Shown one piece after another: positions 42,661 through 53,865 of a stretch of 64,000 nucleotides of DNA (the first letter of the stretch is position 1; each line of letters starts with the position of its first letter). The stretch is from Halocafeteria seosinensis. Its lineage: Eukaryota; Sar; Bigyra; Bicosoecida. Position numbers and translations under genes: made by a program. The notes beneath the pieces are model-generated. The model saw nothing but the letters and a program-made list of their open reading frames with translations, was not told where the DNA came from and did no database searches. The stretch spans positions 1-64,000 of the forward strand of contig LVLI01000158.1 of NCBI GenBank assembly GCA_001687465.1, written 5' to 3'.

Positions 42661-42834
42661 TCATTCTACTTCTCGACGTGGTGCAAACAACTACCTTGGT
42701 AGTAGTGTCTGTTCGATGCCTTAAATGATAGAGCACAACACTGACTTTGCTGGTCGTAAATGGCAATATACAAACTGTATCCGTCCCACTTGTATTTACC
42801 GCCCGTATGTCGTGATGATCCTTGATACCGAAGC

Positions 42835-43470
42835 CTAGCAGCACCAAGGGATAAAATGCATTGCCATAAAGGGTCCCAAAAACATGATAAATATGATAGG
42901 GGGTGTGAGAAATCCGTACACGGGCCACAGCGCAAACATGAGCGATAGAAAAGCCACTACCGCCGATGCAGTTGCCACTGGTATTACATTGGGACAGTAT
43001 ACTTCCCACTGTAACCTAATGCGCTTAATGTAGGGCAAGTAAATCGAGAGGTACATAAAGCAGCCAATATCCACTCCAATGGCTGCCATCGCCAAATACA
43101 CCCACCATCTGCATCAAGTATCGTATAGGAGCTGATGATGGACAACAATAATTGCGCCATGGAAATGAACGCACCGATTGCTCTCTTCGCCATGGGTGTC
43201 GAGAAACAGTATCTGGAAGACCTGGGTATATTTCGTGAGCACCACAAACAAGGACACCCATATCGCCGCGTGCACTTTCTCCGTCAGAGTGGATACGATC
43301 CTCCGTCTCCTCTGTTGAGGTGTCTCCTCTGTATTATGTCCTCCTTGGTGGCGGCGAAGTTGGGCTTTGGCGGCCCTATCCAGCGTACGATTGCGCAGCA
43401 ATAAAGGCTCTCCCTCCTCATTCACAGCACTCTCTTCCCCATGGTGGAGATGGGATTCCTCTGCTGCCAT
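42835..43470 (-). CDS. TMEM128: TMEM128-like four-helix membrane protein, 189 aa
   Basis: Two exons (43470-43175 and 43108-42835). An acidic, His-rich and then Arg-rich cytosolic N-terminus precedes the helices. They are VHAAIWVSLFVVLTKYTQVF, WWVYLAMAAIGVDIGCFMYL (spanning the splice), VIPVATASAVVAFLSLMFAL and GFLTPPIIFIMFLGPFMAM. The order of helices and the motif ALWPVYGFLTP correspond to TMEM128, a conserved ER membrane protein of unknown function. The size is close to human TMEM128 (about 165). It lies tail-to-tail with NAGK. Confidence 0.82.
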
Positions 43471-43710
43471 TGTAGGGTAAGGTAAGTATACTCTGTATTA
43501 GTTGTACCTCCTACAACTATGGTATATGATACAAATAGCAAGTGGTGATGGTGTACAACACGACCGTATATCAACAACTCAAATACATGCCACAAAGTGG
43601 TGCCAGTGCGAGTTTCCATACCAGGAAACCTTTTAATTGTATTCCATGTGTGTATAATAATTTCTCTAGGAGGGAGCCCTGCCGTGCAATGCACGGAGTG
43701 TACGACAAGC

Positions 43711-44227
43711 TTAAGTTACCGTCCACTGCATGCACCAATGTTGTACAGCTCCCACGAAGACAGGAGGGAGGTGGTCTATAATGGCACACTTACCCTCATT
43801 GTATCGCCTTTTTCACTCGGCCATTGAGCTCCTCTATCCCCTTGTTGAGCTCCGGGTTTCTGTACAAGCATCAAACACACAATTCCAACACACTGACTGA
43901 GTGTAGCAAGGTACCAATGACGGTTCAGTAATGCAATAACGTACCGTCTTTGTGGGTGCACGCACAGGCTGTGCTCGCTTTTCAGCAGCCTGGAGTTGTA
44001 ATTGCCTCTGTATCAACATGTCATGCTTACACCATAGGTGGTGACTTTCTTGGTATTGCCCCCGAATCCATGGAATCCTACCTTTCTTTCGCGTTCCTCT
44101 TCCGTGAGCGGTACTGTAATCGCAAGTACAAAGAGCAATGGCATCTCTTGTATACACGAACGGGGTTGGTTTCGCCACACGTACCTTGATTGTTAGCTGT
44201 CTGGGATTTCGAGCAGCAGGAGCCCAT
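43711..44227 (-). CDS. SVIP: SVIP-like small VCP/p97-interacting protein, 72 aa in five tiny exons
   Basis: Exons 44227-44185, 44113-44082, 44007-43945, 43859-43794 and 43725-43711 join in phase to 73 codons. Each is flanked by a standard donor (GTACGT, GTAGGA, GTACGT, GTAAGT) and a CAG acceptor. The product begins MGSCCSK, a myristoylation plus palmitoylation signal. It then has TEEERERKRQLQLQAAEKRA, which contains the VCP-interacting motif R-x5-A-A-x2-R. It ends MRWTVT, matching the RWTVS end of animal SVIP. The last exon encodes only Trp-Thr-Val-Thr. Animal SVIP (77 aa) binds p97/VCP at the ER membrane and inhibits ER-associated degradation. Individual exons are too short to be found by ORF length; the model rests on phase and motif agreement. 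Confidence 0.85.
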
Positions 44228-45841
44228 CCTTGGTTCCACGCGTGGTGGTGTACTGTACAACCTTAAAGAAAGCAATGCTATCGGTCGCGCTAACAGGGAT
44301 GCGCCATCGCCTGTACCAAAGAGGAGAGTCTATCACCTGTCTGCGTGCCACTCCAATTTATAACTCTGCATACCAAACCAAACAACCCAACCGGTCCCGC
44401 AGTACTGAGGTGAGTCATCCCTCATACCCCAAAAGAATCTGAAAGGAACAGGGAAAACGGGGCGAAGACAACACAACAGTTACTCGCGCAAACGCCAAGA
44501 AACTATCAAGGAAACGAAACGGGATAATAAAACCGAGAGGAGAGGAAGTGCTCTACGAGATCAGTCTAGCGACGACCGTCGGATCCAACTTGGTTACCCA
44601 AGAGAAAGATGATGATACGGGAGGCCCTCAGTGCCAGGATCAGAAATCGGATGCATCCGTTTCTGCTACAAACCATGAAATTCTTCGGTTCGGTGGTGCA
44701 ATGCCGGTACACCTAATTCGATGTTCAACTGGCTACACACTGCTAGACTGTACGGTGTGTACTGTATTAAGTATTGCTGCTACCGGACGACGTGTAGTCT
44801 ACGGTGCCCGTACCGGTATGTGTTTATTAACTTGTCAATTGAGTTCCTGTTTCCTGTGGAACATTGGCATGTCAATGTACATGAACGTATGATACGTTAC
44901 GTATCAGGTACCACAAACATATGTTTAGAGAGGCTATGTCTACAGTTAACGTTATACAGTATCCAGTAGTCGATTCCTTAGTGTTGCTGGGAAGGGTAAC
45001 AAGATGAGAAGAAAACACGCAAAGTGCCCGGCAAACGAAAAAGGTGGCGGCACGGTGGTAGGTAGCACACTCAGACACTAACCACAGGCTGGTCCACAGC
45101 CTGTCACAGGTACCGTATTCAATACAGTAAACTGCCAATAGTATTCTGGGATTCTAGTCTCAGCCATGGGTAGCTCAGGCTGCTTAGCAGCTCCTACTGT
45201 ATCCATATCAGTGATCACAGCTGGTACAAGTATCTTAAAGACTCACTTCCCACTCCACACATTCCAGCACTCGCGAAAAGGAGGGTAATGAGTCAACCAC
45301 ACTGTGTCTGCTACCAATTGTAATGACTCTTTGAAAGCTCAATACATGTCTTTCTCAAGGCTGCAATATAACCTCCAGTACAATTGCACTGTTCTTGATC
45401 TGCAAAAGTCCTTCATGATCAAGGCTTCATCGAGTACCCAGAAGATCCTGGAAGTTCAGGCTGGAACCCAATGCTACAGGGAGGATCGCACCATGCGATT
45501 CGCACGTGCGACTCCGGCTGGAGGCCAAAAGAATTCAAAGGTTTGTGGTGTTTGATACGCTACATGTGTCTTCGTCTAACGTGAACGACAAAAACCTTTT
45601 CGCGTTTTAGTCATCATTGTCTCAAAGAGTCTACTACTGGTACTAGTGCTGCTGCTGCTGGTATACGAGTGGGGAGGTGCAAGTTCTGAGTCAGCGTCGG
45701 ATACAACAAAGAGCGCATTCCAAGGGGGATCTCCGGGGGACGTCGACCGTGAGTCACATGTTCTGAAGCCTCTTTCGTGGATATCGGACGAAAGAAGCAA
45801 AAGTGGGCAGTCAAACGAGCAAGCGAGTCCAGTCTGTGGAA
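44228..45841. other. Intergenic interval, 1.6 kb, no gene recognised
   Basis: It holds the divergent upstream regions of SVIP (-) and the bZIP gene (+). A + strand frame at 44548-44892 has an ordinary composition and no family match. I could not chain it to splice sites. GTAC-rich strings are common. Confidence 0.45.
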
Positions 45842-46798
45842 ATGAAGCAAGAAACATTTACCACGGGCCAAACGATGGAGTCCATACTAGGCAAACGAGA
45901 GCATGCTGGTGCCGGAGCTGACGAACACGCAGAATACAACTCCGGTGAAGAAACCAAACTAACGGCTGCTGCTGGACAGTCTGTCGTTCCCCAGCAGTAC
46001 GACATTGTGTCCTCCTTCTTGCAGGACCAGTCCTCCATCAACGATGATAACGTGCAGCAGGCACCACTTGTGCCTCCCCAACCGCAGGAGGCGAATGCCA
46101 ACTGGCAAGATACCACCAGCTCCATCTACTCGGACACATTCAAACACCACACTGACACCAGTGACAGTGTGGGTGCATTGGAAGAGGTAAAGAGTGGGAA
46201 TGCATCTTCCACGACTTCGAGGTCCACCATCCAAAGACCTCAACGAAAAACGCGTCGGAAAACCCAGCAGCAGCAGCAGCACTACTACTCTATCGAAGCT
46301 GAAGAAGCTCGACAGCAAACATCTGGAAGAAACCGCACCAAGAGTAAAAAGGAGACGTCGGCACAACTACAAAAACGGCTATCACATGAAGAATTAGAGA
46401 GGATTGCTGCGGGTGAAGGCCCAGAAGCAAGGAAAGCTGCCAGGCAACTTCGCAATCGAATGAGCGCAGCAGAAAGTCGGCGGAAGAAAGAGAAAGAAAT
46501 CGAGGATCTGAAGAAGAAAGCGAGCGAATTGGAAGCCATGTTGGCACAGAAAGATAAACAGTTGGAATACAAAGATCAGCTTATTCAACAGCTAAGGGGC
46601 TCGATGAAATCACCTTCTGCTACGAGGAGCACCGGATCGACTACTGAAATGCACCAGCAACAAAGCCAGTCAAATTTTTACCAGTGGATGAGCATGCCCT
46701 CAGCGAACCCGGCCGTGGTTCCTGTAGTGCATTCCGAGACTACCTGTACTCGTGCACTCCTGACTTTGTCACAGCAGGGAAAACTCCGTACTTTATGA
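45842..46798 (+). CDS. bZIP transcription factor, 318 aa (3' end uncertain)
   Basis: The frame starts at the first ATG (MKQETFTTGQTMES). A polar, Gln/Ser-rich first half is followed at about residues 205-265 by a bZIP domain. Its basic region is ARQLRNRMSAAESRRKKE, with the invariant Asn-x7-Arg. A heptad zipper follows (LKKKASELEAMLAQKDKQLE, LIQQL). It should bind DNA as a dimer. The frame ends at TGA 46798 with a non-descript tail. A Ser/Pro/acidic frame (47116-47562) downstream could be an additional exon, so the mature C-terminus may differ. Confidence 0.82.
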   Translation: MKQETFTTGQTMESILGKREHAGAGADEHAEYNSGEETKLTAAAGQSVVPQQYDIVSSFLQDQSSINDDNVQQAPLVPPQPQEANANWQDTTSSIYSDTFKHHTDTSDSVGALEEVKSGNASSTTSRSTIQRPQRKTRRKTQQQQQHYYSIEAEEARQQTSGRNRTKSKKETSAQLQKRLSHEELERIAAGEGPEARKAARQLRNRMSAAESRRKKEKEIEDLKKKASELEAMLAQKDKQLEYKDQLIQQLRGSMKSPSATRSTGSTTEMHQQQSQSNFYQWMSMPSANPAVVPVVHSETTCTRALLTLSQQGKLRTL

Positions 46799-47718
46799 AT
46801 CGTTGGCCCTTCGTCTTAAATTCCGCATGTTCTGTAATTTATTTGTACGTTGTCTGGAGAGGCTGTCTTGGTGGGGAAAGTGTCATTAGGTTAACTTTTA
46901 TTTATTATAGCGTGTATTATATAGCCTACCGTGTTTCCCTTGATACTTTGGCAGCTCTCCTGTAGTCTTTATATCGTCTCTTCTTGTTTTAACGTGCGGT
47001 TCTTTGTATTATTGTTTGTGGGTCATCAATTCTTAGTCGTGTGCGGTGGTTTTCCGGAGTGCAGCTGCGTCAGTGGAACAAGCGGTTACTACTGAGGGTT
47101 CATTTTGTATTATAGCGACTCCCTCTATGTGGCAGTGAGTTTCGTGCTGGCGTAGCTAGAGACAGGTGGTATCAGCACTATCCTACCGGTTTTGCTACCG
47201 GTGGAGGCGTGTCACACTCTATTTCTGATGACTGGCAGCCAGATCCTCGCAATCTAGATGTTGACCAGTCGATCCCCACTACCGAAAGTTTTGCGGATGT
47301 GAACAGTGGTGCCTGGCACTCTCCTTTCGTTTCCTCAACGATGGGCACTGATAGTGGAATCCCAGAGTTCACGGGTAGTTGTGCTGGCTTAGGTTTTCCC
47401 CTCGATCATGGACTGCAGACGTCCTCTTCCTTGGCAGCCAACACGGATGTGACAGAGTTCGATGGCATATCTATGGAGCATGCATCCGAAAGCAAAGAGC
47501 AGCCATTGCAAGACTTCCTTTCAACCAGTTTTCCGGAACAACGCCCAACTTTCTTCCAGTAACTACTTGTGTCTTTAAAAAAAAGTGGTAGAGTGCCCTA
47601 CCATGTGTAATGTGCATGTCTTTCGATTTGTTCAGTCATTCAGCATTTAATAGTCACATGAATTCCTGTGGTTGATATGTAGCCAATACAGTTTTGCCGC
47701 TTCTGTCTGAAGATTGTG
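46799..47718 (+). other. Downstream region of bZIP gene with candidate extra exon (47116-47562)
   Basis: The frame 47116-47562 is open, with acceptor-like CAG sites at its start (cag ending at 47135, 47165 and 47175). It encodes an acidic, Ser/Thr-rich stretch (DDWQPDPRNLDVDQSIPTTE ... QPLQDFLSTSF) like a transcriptional activation domain. Donor-like GT sites near the end of the bZIP frame (46690 and 46734) can join it in phase, but none is strong. It may be a second isoform. Confidence 0.35.
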
Positions 47719-50700
47719 CTATTTCTTCTTGATGTTGCTTATCTGTGCAGAATTAAGCATTTCATGCATCTGCTGCAAAGCTGAACTAACGCGCTGCTTC
47801 GTTTTCGGTGGGCAGAGCTCTTGTTGGCTAAATCGCAAGGAAGAGTCGAAAGGCACTTCAGGAGTTTTCCGCGAGATTCGGGATCGGCTAGCTGCTTCAG
47901 TAGAAGATACGGATTCCTCGTCATCCGCTTTGGGCAGCGGCTCTTCTTCCTCAATCTCATATCCAAATTTGGAGTGCGTTTCATACTGGGGTCCCGCCTG
48001 GGTTAAATGAGCTCGAAGCGTTTCTGTGTCAATTTCTAAATCCCACGCAGGGTTACGGGACTCATTCACAACACCGACCAGTTTGCCGACCAATGTTCCC
48101 TCGGCAAGCCGAGTTCCTATAACGTGCCCGTCGAATCCACCACTAACGATTGTCTCGGGCACGCCAGGGTTTGAAGCAATGGTCAATACCTGAACCGCTT
48201 CCGAGTGTGCGGACAAATGCCAGTCTAAAGTGACAAGAGCCGGGGCAGAAACTATGGGTGGATCCACATGATTAGGCAACTCAGCCTGCATTGAAAGCCA
48301 TAGCTGCTTCTTCTTGTTCAGCGGTTGGTTCATAAATTGCACTTCGGGGAGTAACGCTGTTAGTGTTTTGGCTTTATGCGTAAAACGCAATATAGAATCT
48401 CGATGGCCAGTTTCCATACCAAGCGAGTGTCGTCGTTGAATACGCCGCGTGCCACCAACGGTCTCAGTTTCTCCGATCTCAAACACTTCATACGCTTGAA
48501 GGAGGTTTTTCAGATTCCAGCAGCAGATGTGTCCCTCGTCGTCTCCAGTGTAAAGCCTGCTTGCGTTGGAATCATACAGGATGCTGGAGACAACAGGAGG
48601 CTGATTAAATTCGCCCGAAGTATCGGATTCGGAAGAATCTTCAAAGCTGGAAGCTCTCCCCGAACTACTGTTGTGTACCTTCCACCCTGCGGTATCGCTT
48701 CCAGTTGGCGAGCTCTGGGTGGGGGTCGAAGCGGGTCTGTTCCGCCTATTGTTCTGCGAGGTTTGTTGCTGCATCGCAGACTCTAGCAAATCTTCTACTT
48801 CCTCAGAGCCCATATGGTGTTGGAAAGACGTCGGAGTGTGGTGGAAGGCAGCAATTGGTGACAACGATGACGAAGTAATTTGCAGCTTCCATAATATTAC
48901 AGCTCCTGAACCGCCAAAATATAGCATACCGTGTTGCGTTGTTATTGATTTAGACTGCGGGGAGACTTACCACCTTCGTCGGCAGTTACCAGAATCGATT
49001 CGCCCCTTAAAAATTTCACTCTTGAAATCGGTGAATCGAGCATTTCTTTGGCTACTACATGTCCAGTAGCCGCTTGCCACACATAAATCATCCTATCCTT
49101 CTGAAGTTACGTCAAAGAGGGGGTGTTGATAATGTATATGGGACATGGGTCAGGTACGAAACACACACTTACACCCCCAGTGACAATTAAGCCACTTAAT
49201 GAGTAACAATCAAGACACGTGATATCATCCGAGTGCCCAACAGCCCACGTGCTATGAGCCCCTGTGGAAGCTGATCGCGAATCAGTTTCAGACTGGGGCA
49301 TGCGGCGACTATGCTTGTCACGTATTGTTTCGCGGCCTCGTCCCGCAACGCCAGAAGTTGAGGCCTTCAACTCTTGATTTCCTGGTAATTGTGAGCTTGG
49401 AGACGTGAATACCTTTGCTCCCGAGCCTCTTGATACTGTTATAGCCTTCGGCGCTTCGCGGCTGTGAAGAGCATTTACCGTCCGGTGATGCAGCACTTGC
49501 TTGTCCTTTCCAACGGAGACCAGGTCCTGCACACGCATAATTCGAGCACACGCATCGAGCCATGTGCGATGTATGAAGAATAGAGAAGCAGCCTTGCCGA
49601 CCCACGTACATTTCCATAGAATTCCAGCGATACTACTTCCCCGGTGTGTCCCGAGAGTCTGTGTAGCATATGCCCCGTGAGGGTACCATGGAGCTGCAAT
49701 ACCCAGCCACAGTGATAGATTGATTAACACAGCAGCTCATCCGAGTCACAGGAACGGACACATACCTGTATGGATCCGAGCTCTGTTCCGAGAAAGAACA
49801 ACCCCGAAGTGGAGTCGACCAGCATGCAGGAGATGGAGGACTTTGCTATGTCGCGGAACTCTCGTTGAAGCTTGCCCGTCAACATACTCCAGGTATACAC
49901 TGAGCAACCAGACGAGGTTAAAATACTCCCATGCTTACTGTCGTAACCAATACCCGTAACAGAATCTCGATGGGCTTTATGCTTCATTTCTTTGCTTTCA
50001 AGCTTGCGGTACAAATAAATATCTTTGAAAGCACACATAAATTGAGGTCGAACAGGATGGCAAATATCGAAGCTTCGAAGAAAGGTTTTCGATGCCTTGG
50101 TGCTTTGTCCAGTTATTTCATCTTCTGTGACGCTCATATTATACACTGGTTTGGTGGGCTGTCTAAGGTCCCATATTTTTACTTTGCCATCAATGGAAGC
50201 CGTCAATATCTGTATAATGTGATAGCATAACGTAAAACCGCTTTGCTCCCAGCGAAAAGAGAATACCGTATACTCACTTCTGAGGAATTAGGGATTCCTC
50301 GTGCAGCTATCAGCGGCATGTCGTGGCCACCTAGTGTGTGTAGCCGTTTCGGTGTCAGAGGCGAGTAAACTCCACATTCGTGATCATATGAAGCCGTTAA
50401 CAACACACGATATGAATCCTGGTAGTCAACATCTACTACACCTCGCCTATGTCCAGTAAATTTCTGCTCACAACAGAAAGAAAAACCTTTGGCTTACGCT
50501 TGCGTTCACCAGGCGCTACTCCTGGCAGACTTACGAGCACTTCACTGCTGGTGGCCAAGTCAAAAATCTTTGCAGTTTTGTCATGACTAGCCGTGGCCAG
50601 AGCATCCTGAGCCGGAATATCCACTATTTTCGTAATTATGTCATCATGCATAGACACTGAAGACACTTCGCACGCGTCGCGAATGTTCCAGCTATGAAGG

Positions 50701-52247
50701 GATCCCAAGGACGAACCGGAATACAAAATGCTATATCGGTCAATGAACTTCATACATTGTTGTGAAGATCCTGTGGGCCATGAGGTCATCTTGGTGCCCA
50801 TTCTACTTCCGAGCTGAATATCCCACAGCGTAATTGTGGAGTTTGCAGAAGCAGTCAACAAGTACGGCTTGGAGAAGCTATCTGTGCTATGGTTTGAGCT
50901 CAAGCATTCAAAGAAGAATATATCCACCTTGAAGGGCTGAGGTATACACTTACGTGGACTTGCAAAGCATTCAATGGCTTCCACAACATTATAGTCCGAC
51001 TTTCCTCCGGCAGTCGCAGTCGAATCCTTCAGTGTTCCCAGCTGCATTGCATTCACAGTGATACGATCCTCGTGTGTAGGACCATGGTTTCCTTAGAAAC
51101 TTACATGTGCAAGGTTGTCCGCCTTGAGAAGCTGAACTCCAGAGCCTTTGGCTTCGACTGTTGCTATCGCATCAATAACCGGGATGTATTGAATTAGTTC
51201 AATTGATGATCTAACTTTTGCTTGCGATGACGATTTCGTTTCTGTGGTTTGAGAGGCCATTTTTCTTTGAAGTCGCTTTTTCTCTTTCTTTTTCTCTGGG
51301 TCGTTCATCGTTTCGTTGATTTTCTTTTCGACAATGTGACTAAAGTCATTAGATGTGAGTGACTGTGACACGTTACTCGTTGAGGCCTGGTTATTGAAAA
51401 TTTGCTGGAGTCTTCGGGTCAGTCTGGCTTGCTTCGTCGCTGGTTCTTCCTCGTCCGAGGATGATTCGGATTCGACCCACTCTTCTTCAACACCTTCTTC
51501 TTCGGGATTATACCGTTGATACGCTTCTAAGGAATGAATAAACTGTGGATCCACAACCACTTCACTGAGATGCATGCAAAACGTGGCATACTGGTTCCAC
51601 GTGACGATTCCTGCTTTGGTGACATCCAATTCATCAAACAAGGCCATCAGACGGTACCGCAGTGTTTCTTCGTCCAGCACTTGTCGCTGGAAGGACGGTA
51701 CTGTCGACTCGCCCCCTCCTCTCCCTTTTCGTTCTGTATCTCCCCGCGTACGAGTTCTGGAGGAGGAAGAAGACGTTGAGCGTAAGGTCCGTCCCGCCAC
51801 TTTGGAAGTAGCTCCAGCTCGGGAGCCCGCGGGTGTTACGGTCTCCTCTCCCCATGTTTCTTCCTCGTCCAGTGATGAGGAAGCCGCCGTCGTAGCACGC
51901 CGTACCGTGGCCCCGGGACGCATCGTCGCCCCGTAGGAAGGAGGAACGCGCACTTTGACTTCGGCGTTGGGGCCCAGCAAACGGAGTACCACCTTCGTAA
52001 ATTCCTCCTGCACACTATTATGTAATTAATGAATCAATCGAACACACAGCATATATGGAGGAGAATTACGTACTCGAGTTAATTGCCCTCCATGCTGTTG
52101 GAAAATATCCTTGATTTCCTCCAATCGGTTGTCGTAGATATTCAGCACCAAATCCACCACTTCATACGAGAACGCCAATAATTCATGATGGAAAGCTGTA
52201 CGGGGCGAGTATACACTTCCTCCTCCTCCTCCATTGGCCTCCGTCAT
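47719..52247 (-). CDS. EF-hand-type/WD40 propeller protein, 1298 aa, ten exons
   Basis: Exons: 52247-52074, 52007-51105, 51041-50954, 50881-50535, 50463-50278, 50209-49766, 49693-49610, 49526-49173, 49100-48971 and 48905-47719. All junctions keep frame. The N-terminal 360 residues hold paired EF-hand-like helices (LEEIKDIFQQHGGQLTREEF; LMALFDELDVTKAGIVTWNQ), though the calcium ligands look incomplete, plus an acidic/Lys-rich linker. Many WD repeats follow, for example YLLTASANSTITLWDIQ, ALATASHDKTAKIFDL, the split repeat FTGHRRGVVDVDYQDSYRVL and ILTASIDGKVKIWDL. Repeats continue to the C-terminal part (LYTGDDEGHICCWNL), enough for about two propellers. The layout resembles WDR49/WDR64-type EF-hand WD proteins of flagellated organisms. 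A ciliary role is inference. Confidence 0.87.
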
Positions 52248-52620
52248 TATGCAAGGCAATGGAATGGAATGGACTTAACGCATACACATGCAGGAGGCTC
52301 TATTTGCCCTCTACTTTCATACAATACAGTATATGTCAACAACGATTCTCTCTCTCTCTTTTATTGGAAAAAAAATTGACAATAATGGTAATCATTCATT
52401 GGTGTCGTATTATATATATATATATATGTAGGTACCGTAGCATTGCATACATGCCAATTTGAATTTCCATGGACCATGGTCCATGGTCCATGGTGGCTCA
52501 TTCACAAGGGCAGAGACATACGGTACAAGCATACCACACACCTACAAGTTAGTCCCAAAATCACAAAAGGAATTGTTAGCTACTAGTAACGGAAAAACAA
52601 AAAGACGAAGAAGAAGAGTT
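52248..52620. promoter_or_regulatory. Divergent promoter region with (TA)n tract and 20-bp palindrome
   Basis: These 373 bp lie between the WD40 gene (-) and the OGFOD3-like gene (+). They contain a (TA)n run at about 52408-52427 and, at 52467-52486, the perfect 20-base palindrome CCATGGACCATGGTCCATGG, followed by another TCCATGG unit. An ATG within this repeat (52483) is in frame with the downstream gene. Confidence 0.6.
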
Positions 52621-53814
52621 ATGAGGCCACTATTTACGATTCTCGTTTTTCTACTTCTCCTTGGTCTAGGAGGAGGAGGAAGTGATGCAGTGGAGTGTGA
52701 TATGCAGCAAATCCACACTTCGACGCATTTTGACCCGCCGTCGAAATCTTCGCAGATGGAGGATATGACACAGTTGGACCAATGGGCCGATGGATTACCC
52801 GTGAAAGGCTACAGCCCACGCTTAAGTTCGACGCCAGAACTCGAGGAATTGTACTCGGTGACCCACGTGGATGGACAAAAGAATAAAATAGAATGGCAGT
52901 GGACGTGCCAGCATGATTCCGGGCAGGCCTCCAGTAGTAGTGCTAGTATGAATGCGCACTGTTATCCCAATGGGGATTGCAGGCGTCAGGTTATCGATGA
53001 GTTTATTACGCCCAAGGAAGCGACGACGCTCGTGAAAATTGCGGAACGCGGAATGAGAGATGCACCAAAAACAGGAGGACCGACGATTTTCGACATGGAC
53101 TCGGGCAATGTTAAATTTACGGGAGGATTTACCAACATCTATCATCCCCGGTATCGGACCAAGGCCAATCCAGGAATTGTCGACTTCCATGAGGACCACT
53201 ACGAGGTTTACCGAAATGTCATTGAGCGCATTCGACTACAAGTCCAAGAGACCTTTGGAATTAAAGGATTATATTTTACTGCACCTACTTTTATCACCAG
53301 GATCGTCGGTAATACCACTCATTGGGCGCCGCAAGACATTCACGACGAATACTGGCATCCTCATGTGGACAAGAACAACACCCCACATTATGATTATTCC
53401 GGGTTACTATACCTCAACGATTATGGAGTCGATTTCTGCGGCGGGCTCTTTGACTTCTTGGATGAGGACGGTCGGCACATTATCGAACCCAAGAAAGGTC
53501 GCCTCTCCGTCTTCAACAGCGGGCAAGACAATTTACACCGTGTAAGTCCTTTAACTCTCTTTCTCCTGTGATTTTATTCATCCACCGGTTCTTTGAAATT
53601 GGCACAGGTTAATTTTGTTTCCACGGGCACAAGGTATGTCATGTCCATGTGGTTCACCTGTGATAGGACCTATCACTACTCCAGCTTCTTAAAGGGTACT
53701 CCCCACGAGAGATATTTAACAGACAAGCAAAAGAGGATATTCAATCAGAAGAAACAACAACAACGGTCCAAGAAGAAGTACCCAGGGAACCCTTCAAGCA
53801 AAACAGAATTGTGA
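52621..53814 (+). CDS. OGFOD3: OGFOD3-like prolyl-4-hydroxylase-fold 2OG/Fe(II) oxygenase, 375 aa
   Basis: Two exons (52621-53541 and 53608-53814). I chose ATG 52621 because a hydrophobic signal anchor (FTILVFLLLLGLGGGG) follows directly. An in-frame ATG at 52483 would add a basic stretch before it. The lumenal catalytic domain has IDEFITPKEATTLVKIAERG, LYFTAPTFITRIVGNTTHWA and the iron motif DEYWHPHVDK (His-x-Asp). Then come HYDYSGLLYLNDYGVDFCGG, the distal His in GQDNLHRVNF (rebuilt across the intron) and the 2OG-binding Arg in STGTRYVMSMWFTC. This order matches animal OGFOD3, a type II ER/Golgi protein with unknown substrate. The tail is Lys/Gln-rich. Confidence 0.88.
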
Positions 53815-53865
53815 CCCATGCCGCTACAGTAAGATCAGGGAGGAGGAGAACTACAGCAGCAATGG

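Noticed and set aside
44298-44700. Chain of plus-strand frames with a GTGAGT donor at about 44410
   Set aside because: Joining to downstream acceptors gives early stops, and no family resemblance emerges.
50464-50534. WD40 exon boundary using GTAAGC at about 50506 or GTTTTT at about 50488
   Set aside because: These give either the wrong phase or a 23-nt intron. The GTAAGT at 50534 with the acceptor at 50464 keeps phase and completes a WD repeat.
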